DNA of 64,000 nt from assembly GCA_031472005.1 (NCBI GenBank), contig PZJY01000005.1, positions 62,001 through 126,000 on the forward strand, written 5' to 3'. This DNA is from Tetracladium setigerum. Taxonomy: Eukaryota; Ascomycota; Leotiomycetes; Helotiales. A program made the position numbers and the translations under genes. Within the stretch, counting starts at the first letter, position 1; each line of letters begins with the position of its first letter. The notes beneath the pieces were generated by a model, which ran no database searches, was not told where the DNA came from, and saw only the letters and a program-made list of their open reading frames with translations. This document shows positions 58,569-64,000 of this stretch, piece by piece.

Positions 58569-60783
58569 GTCGTGGTTGAGAGGATGAAGAGAGAAGAATG
58601 TTGTCTTCTTGTCTCGGAATCGGGGTCAGGTAAGTTCCTTAGTGAATACTAGCGGAAAGTATTCGCCTTCCGAGCCCTCCTCTTTATATGAAATTTTCCT
58701 TCCCTCGGAGAATAAAAGCGATTTATTATTGAGATGGGTTACAACGACGGTGTGTGGCCACCTCGCGAAGCACGCGATGAAATGCTTGGTGATTGCAATA
58801 AGTTCCCCCTCTTGTCGTCCTGCCTGTCTGGTGATGTGGTCGCAGTTTGGTAGGAAACTCTTTGTCACGATTTAGTCAAGAAAACTGGGTGAGTTGCTTG
58901 CGTTCGTGTCGCGTCTGCTTCCCCGCAACCAGTCCTTCCCCAGCTTGGAATATCGATAGGGTAATGGATTGGATGACTTTTGTGTTGGATAATTGGATTG
59001 TTTTGTTGTCAAAGATGGATGTTGCTAGTTAATGTACAGTAAGGTGTGATGGCTGGCACAGGAAAGGATTATGCTTGGCTGCTCTGCTTGGTGAGGTGAC
59101 GATCCCAGTTGCAGATGTGACGCTTGTGTAAGTAAAGGGTAAAGGTGTGTTACCAATGATTCAACAACAATATCAAGATGACTTCGTGAGATTGTCAAGG
59201 TCAAGGGAATTCAAGAGTTCTTGTACTTCGAGGAAAGCCTTCTCTTTCTACTTTCTTTTCATTCCATCGGAGCCTCGGCGCGCCCCATCTCTCTTGCGGA
59301 AATCGGAACCAACTCACTCACTATACCAATGTCATGTCATAACTTGAATGGTACCAGTTACCTCCAACCTTACCGAGTAAAAGGTTCAGTACAGTACCAC
59401 CTTAATTCAAGATGCATAAAGTCCCCAGAAAGTGTCACTAGGAGGAACCGCCGGGCGGCAAAAAGAAAAGCAGCTACGCAAGCTGATTCCCATAGACCCT
59501 CGTGACCCATTTCGAGCAACTCGGGCTTGGGGCGACAAAGATTTCCATGACTCCAGACTTTCAAAGTCTTCAGCCTGCTGGCAAGCCCAAGCCTTGCAAG
59601 GTTGCGAAGTGAAAGAAGTTACGGCATTTGAATGTGTGATTGGCTGGCTGTGACATAATATGTACATCGCTTATTGGTTGAGTTCACAGAGACAAAAGCA
59701 TCTCGAAGAAAGAGTTTGTCGATGTTCAGGTACCGGTACCATTCTTTCAAGTGGCTTGAAGACCCTCATCCATGCCACAGGAGATGTCGTTCTTTCTTGT
59801 AACTATTGTGAATTGGTGATGTTGGGGCGTCACCAAAAGTAAGAGAGGTGGTTCTTCCTAACATCTCAATATTGTTCAGCCACCCTACAACTAAAATGAC
59901 GATGACAGAAGGCAAAAATTGAAGGGTCCAAAAGTCTATTCGTACACCATCCGAGACCCGGAGAGCAGCGCTTACAAACGGCCACTTACGAAGGGGGAGT
60001 CAACATTTGTTAGGACTCGCCTCCGAAGCCAATGACTCCATCACGTGGACTCCTGTGTATTGTGTACTTCCCTGTCCTCTTCCCATGAGTCAAGAATACA
60101 ACAATCATGAACCAGCGGTGTACTGATACAATACCTTCCGCAGAAGTAAAGATGCGGCGAAGATCCAACGCTTCAAAATGAGGGGAAGCGAATATCAAAA
60201 CGCGATCACTATTACACAACATCCTGGGCAAAGGAGGATCAACCTCAGCCTGAACAGACGGATGTCACCACGGCTCCTCTCTCATGTCAGACAAGATTCA
60301 ACATCTCCGCGGATGCAAGGCTGGCATTTGTGTTGCCACCTATGTCACGTTGTCGAGGCTGACGAGCCGTCTCATAGAATCCTCTTCCACCTTAAAGTCG
60401 GGCGACTCACCCTCATCACACAAAAACAACGCATGTTAACTGGGCTGGAAGAAGAAAACAATTTGCATTTACAGACGCACACAGCCTGTAGCCGATGTAT
60501 GCTATCTAACCGTCCGATCTTAGAATCCTACCTGCCTATACACACATTCCGCTTTCCATGTTCGCCAAGAATAAACCACCAGATATCCCATCTGTACCGC
60601 CGCCATTTCTCGATCGAGATGACTTCCGACCTATGATGCGAGCTATGTCCAGCCATTAAAAGACCCAATCCATTTCGCCATTCGTTTTATCATTATGTTG
60701 GTGATGCGGTTCCTATCCTTTCCTATCCTAACCAGTTCCGTGCCATACCAGCGCCGTCTATGCCAAGTGGAGTCGCTAAAGGG
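58569..60783. other. 2.2-kb intergenic region, no gene seen
   Basis: Upstream of the F-box gene and 3' of the ING gene. Scattered open frames (for example 60178-60636) lack protein-like composition, and no splice-consistent exon pair was found. No RNA gene recognised. Confidence 0.45.
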
Positions 60784-62819
60784 CTATCGACTGCTAAATC
60801 GTTTGTTTTTGACCTTCTCCTTGCAGTCGTCGCAGTACCATTTCGCTGTAGCTATTAGCTTCATCCACCAATGGACAGAAAAAAACTTACAGTTCCCCTT
60901 TGGAGCCACCTTCAATCCAACACAACCAAGATGAAACCATTCCCTTACACAGCTATCTCCATCACACCCAACCATCTCGCCGAAGCTCACTCCATTGCAA
61001 TAGCAGTATCTTGGCTCGTCATCATCCACATCAAGATCCTCCTCAACCACCTCATCTGGAGGTCCATCTTCGGGTTCGGGTGGTTGTGCAGCAAGAAGTT
61101 GTGCCGCTGCTCCTGCTCCTTTCTTGTGACTTCGCTTGTTCGACTCAATGGTATTCCGGGAGGATCGCGCTCGCACAGACTCTGGAAACGAAGGAATTGC
61201 AGGTGTAGAAGGCTTGCTGGCTCTCCCACTCTTCGTGGTGACTGGATGTTCCTCACTCTCCTTCACCACACTATCCTTTCGGTTTCCTACTGGCGGTCCG
61301 CTAGCCGTTTCAGGTTCTGTCTGATCTAAATCTTCAAGCAATTGCTCTTTCGAGCTAGCCGCAGACTCTTTCATGGAAGCCTTGACTTCGGGTACGGTCC
61401 TTCCAGTCGCCAAAGCTGCCACTTCAAGATTTGGTGTAGAAGTACCATTTGCTTTATTAGATGCAACGGAAGGTGGCCTCTTTTCTTGTACAGATTGTGT
61501 AGAGTTCTGCCTGGCTCTACCAACCGGTCTGCCACTATTTGTGGGAGGTGGGGATGGTCGAGCGGGCTTGATGTCGGGAAAGGTACTTCGAATCGGAGAG
61601 GATGCAAGAGATGGAGAGATTGCAGATGTGACAGTATTGTTTCTATGATTGTTAGTGAGGCCAAAGGTTTTCTGCGACAAGCGTACCTCTTTCTGGGGTG
61701 TCCATTGGTGCCAACAGCCCTTGCTCTCTTCTTAGGGCCCTCGGGCACAGGAGTTGCCCTTGGGCTGGCAACCTTTTTCACTGAATTGTTCAGAACACTG
61801 CTTATTGATCTCTCCATCACAGCGCCGCCTGTCGGGCCCTTTTCAATCTTTCGACGTTTGGGTGGATTTCCGTTGGTAGCACCATTCGTGATTCCCAAAC
61901 CCACGGCTGCATCTGCGGCCTTTCGTATCTTGCTATTTCCGTGAACCTTTTTCTCTCGTCTCTCCTGATCATCAAAGTCAGACTCTGCTTGTTGTTTTCC
62001 CTTCTTCTTCTCTGCGATTGCTTGCTTTCGAGCGTCGCTTCGCGCTGCAGCTTCGTCCACCATAAGTTGAGCTGCTGCCGATAAGGTATTGACTGTCGCA
62101 GCCTCTCGACGTGAACTGCCTCCATTTGTAGCCCTGACAACACGATTCTCCGGATATGCCCAGTGTAGAGTACTGCCGTAACGTGCCTCTTCGCTAATCT
62201 CGAGATCAATGTATGGTAAACAGTCATCCAATCGTGCGAGCTGTTTATTGAGAGCTTCCCCGGCGGTGGAAATGACGTGGTTCTTCTCATCCAGAGCCAC
62301 CAACATGTTCTGCATTGTGATCGCGCAACTTTGGAAGAGCTGTCGTCGGGGAAGATTAGCAGCATCGTAAACCGCTGAATTTGTCAGCTCCTGATCTGCG
62401 ACCGAGGCGGCATATCCATTTGTCGCGGATCCATTGACACTGCCGTGCGCGCTGGTAGAAGCACGGAGTGGTGGTTGTACGTTGACGGGTGGGGGGAGAG
62501 GGGCGTTGAGAGCTTCTGCGACTAGACGATGAAGCTGTTCTTCCGGGGCATATATCTTCGCATCGACTTCCTTGAGGAGGGTAAAGTGTCGCACGAGCTC
62601 TTTGGGGAGAGCCGTTATGGCATCTGCAAAATGTGTAATGGCGGGAAAGATCTCGATGTCCTTTTCCTCCAGACCGCCGCTGAGAGACCCACGCGATCCA
62701 AAGGTTCGAATACCTGGAACTGAGGATCGGGGAGGATTTGTTCGGGTCTGGCGCACAGGTTGGGCTCTGCGATGCGACGAGAGATCCGCATGGGGTGGTG
62801 GTGCTTTGGACGTCTTCAT
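60784..62819 (-). CDS. ING-family chromatin protein with C-terminal PHD finger
   Basis: Three exons (complement of 60784-60845, 60891-61642, 61687-62819) encode 648 residues. The last intron (GTAAGT…CTACAG) splits the PHD codon run so that KGNSKWYCDDC is restored. The N-terminal part (FPAITHFADAITALPKELVRHFTLLKEVDAKI, with a helical pair) is an ING domain. A long Lys/Ser-rich disordered region with a KRRKIEKG-type nuclear signal follows, then the PHD finger C-x-C-xn-CD-x3-C-x4-WFH-x2-C…WYCDDC. ING PHD fingers read H3K4me3 and sit in histone acetyltransferase or deacetylase complexes. Which fungal paralogue (Yng1, Yng2 or Pho23) cannot be decided from sequence alone. Confidence 0.92.
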
Positions 62820-63379
62820 CGTGGGTGTCGGTAATGTCTGTCTTCCAGGAGGTCAAGAGGTTGACTGTCGACCGAGGGGAGAGTTGTGGGTGCGACTTGG
62901 GCAATGAGAGTTGTAGGGGGCAAGAGACGCGATTTTAGATTGTAGGTCCCATTGAAGGGAATTCTACAGGAGTTGTGGGAGTTCGTTGTTCAAGGTTCCT
63001 CTGCATGCGACGGCGTGGGAAACTGGGACAGAAGTTGAGGGCCGGGTGACGCTGGTGAGGAGGACGATTGAACTATCCTCCACTCACCGCCTGCGCGGCA
63101 GAAAACACGAAATGGCCACTTTCGGCTAGGATAAGACCTGTATGAATGCACGTGATAACGCTCGGCTTTCCGAATCGAAAGCGTGATGTCAGATGGTGGA
63201 AAACTTTCGAGTATCACGGCGCAAAGAACAGAAAGGCTATGTGGTATCATTCACGCTAACAATGTCTAATCTAAGTTCAAGTATCAAACAAATGGATACC
63301 CGAAGAAGACTCCTTTATAAACCTAACCAAAACAAAGCAAAGTCACCCCTCGACTCATCCAATCCAGCATGGTATCCAC
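62820..63379. other. intergenic, no gene seen
   Basis: Between the ING gene and the 3' end of the cis-prenyltransferase gene, both on the minus strand. No coding segment recognised. Confidence 0.45.
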
Positions 63380-63950
63380 CTAACGAACCTTTGGCTTTAC
63401 CCTTCTAATACCACTCGCATCTCTTCCCTCAATATGCTTCTGCTTCCACTGCCACTCCACCAACACCGGCAAGAACTGCCAGAGATCGAATTCTGGCCAC
63501 AAGCAATTCAGGAAGACCATTTCAGTATCCTCATGACATTGCCACAACATAAAATCACTCAACCGTTTTACCCCACTCGTTCTCACCAGAAGATCCAGAG
63601 GGGGGTCACCAGCTGTAAAGATGTGGGATTCGATGGTCTCTGAAGTGATGCTTTCCGGGTCGGGATATACTGCTCCACTCTGACCATCGGCTGGAGGGGA
63701 GCCGCCGTGAAGGGTTGTGGAAGAGGACGATACAGATTCTTCGTGATCAGAATGATTTGACGGCGTTGGTGAGTTGCCTCGGAGTGGTGAAACGCTCAAA
63801 TTTCTTGAGCGAATCTTTTGTGTGATTCTGGTTTGAGAGAATGGTCTGGCATGGGCTGATAGTGGTTTGGAGTATTCCTCCACGGTTGCTTTCATCGCCG
63901 AAGTGATCTCGTGCTGGGAGGTATATGGAAAGCAGATATTAAGAGCACAG
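63380..63950 (-). CDS. cis-prenyltransferase, 3' exon only (dehydrodolichyl diphosphate synthase)
   Basis: The last 190 codons of a gene that continues past the right edge. The exon begins after a CTGAC…ATAG acceptor at 63951. The segment opens LNICFPYTSQHEI, carries a low-complexity Ser/Pro-rich insert of about 60 residues (SPTPSNHSDHEESVSSSS), then the conserved C-terminal block DPPLDLLVRTSGVKRLSDFMLWQ and the strand/helix ending WPEFDLWQFLPVLVEWQW. RTSG with the following R-L-S-D-F marks undecaprenyl/dehydrodolichyl diphosphate synthases (Rer2/Srt1 type), which make the dolichol lipid for glycosylation. The insert is a known fungal style. The N-terminal catalytic half is missing from the window. 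Confidence 0.93.
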
Positions 63951-64000
63951 CTATATGGTGTCAGTATAGGCCGTAACTAGCAAGGAAGGTTAAACACTCA

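Noticed and set aside
60178..60636. 152-codon plus-strand ORF
   Set aside because: His/Arg/Ser-rich, with no hydrophobic core pattern and no homology I recognise; probably chance.

Overview
The window is nuclear DNA of a filamentous ascomycete, most likely a member of the Leotiomycetes (Helotiales: the Botrytis/Sclerotinia/Hyaloscypha side). The evidence is many short introns of 43-60 nt with GTATGT/GTGAGT/GTAAGT donors, CTAAC/CTGAC branch sites and TAG/CAG acceptors; fungus-specific families (Zn2Cys6 regulators, PTH11-like seven-helix receptors, fungal ABCA transporter, SurE-like phosphatase, Rer2-type cis-prenyltransferase with a fungal insert); moderate G+C; and long intergenic stretches. 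I found no rRNA, tRNA, CRISPR array or bacterial operon. All gene models were spliced by hand by reading exon phase across introns. Function assignments come from motif recognition only, without database searches.

Layout. 0-4.3 kb: a small four-helix membrane protein, an unresolved gene remnant, and an alpha/beta hydrolase whose nucleophile position is Cys. 5.9-14 kb: a damaged or fast-evolving accessory block. It holds a Zn2Cys6 regulator with a second zinc-cluster motif at its C-terminus and at least one frame break; two divergent unrecognised genes (one with an in-frame TAA, one with a frameshift near an 11-G run); a coiled-coil gene with many in-frame stops; and a C2H2 zinc-finger gene. 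Nearly all the stops sit where a single C-to-T change in a Gln or Arg codon would make them. 14-21 kb: a short dispersed repeat lies upstream of an intact Mx/Vps1-like dynamin GTPase. A small unknown gene and a large secreted protein of unknown family follow.

21.7-27.1 kb: a seven-exon full-length ABCA-type transporter (1655 aa). The gap after it contains a near-perfect 33-bp inverted repeat that looks like a MITE. 29-35.7 kb: a zinc-ribbon-like protein, a Zn2Cys6 activator, and a divergent pair (NAD(P)-binding reductase and FAD monooxygenase). The pair's shared promoter carries a tandem CGGATCCG repeat of the type bound by Zn2Cys6 dimers, so these three genes could form a small regulated unit (inference). 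35.9-42.3 kb: two divergent seven-helix PTH11-like receptors and a secreted SurE-like phosphatase. 42.9-51.3 kb: a tiny two-exon gene, a second intact Zn2Cys6 regulator, a GPI-anchored Cys-rich protein and a large multi-pass membrane protein.

51.8-64 kb: a secreted protein made of two duplicated ricin-B-like modules, a Sulfotransfer_4-type protein, an F-box/leucine-rich-repeat protein, an ING-family PHD-finger chromatin protein, and, cut by the window edge, a cis-prenyltransferase (dehydrodolichyl diphosphate synthase). The right third is housekeeping-like, with intact genes. The left quarter is accessory, with several broken genes side by side.
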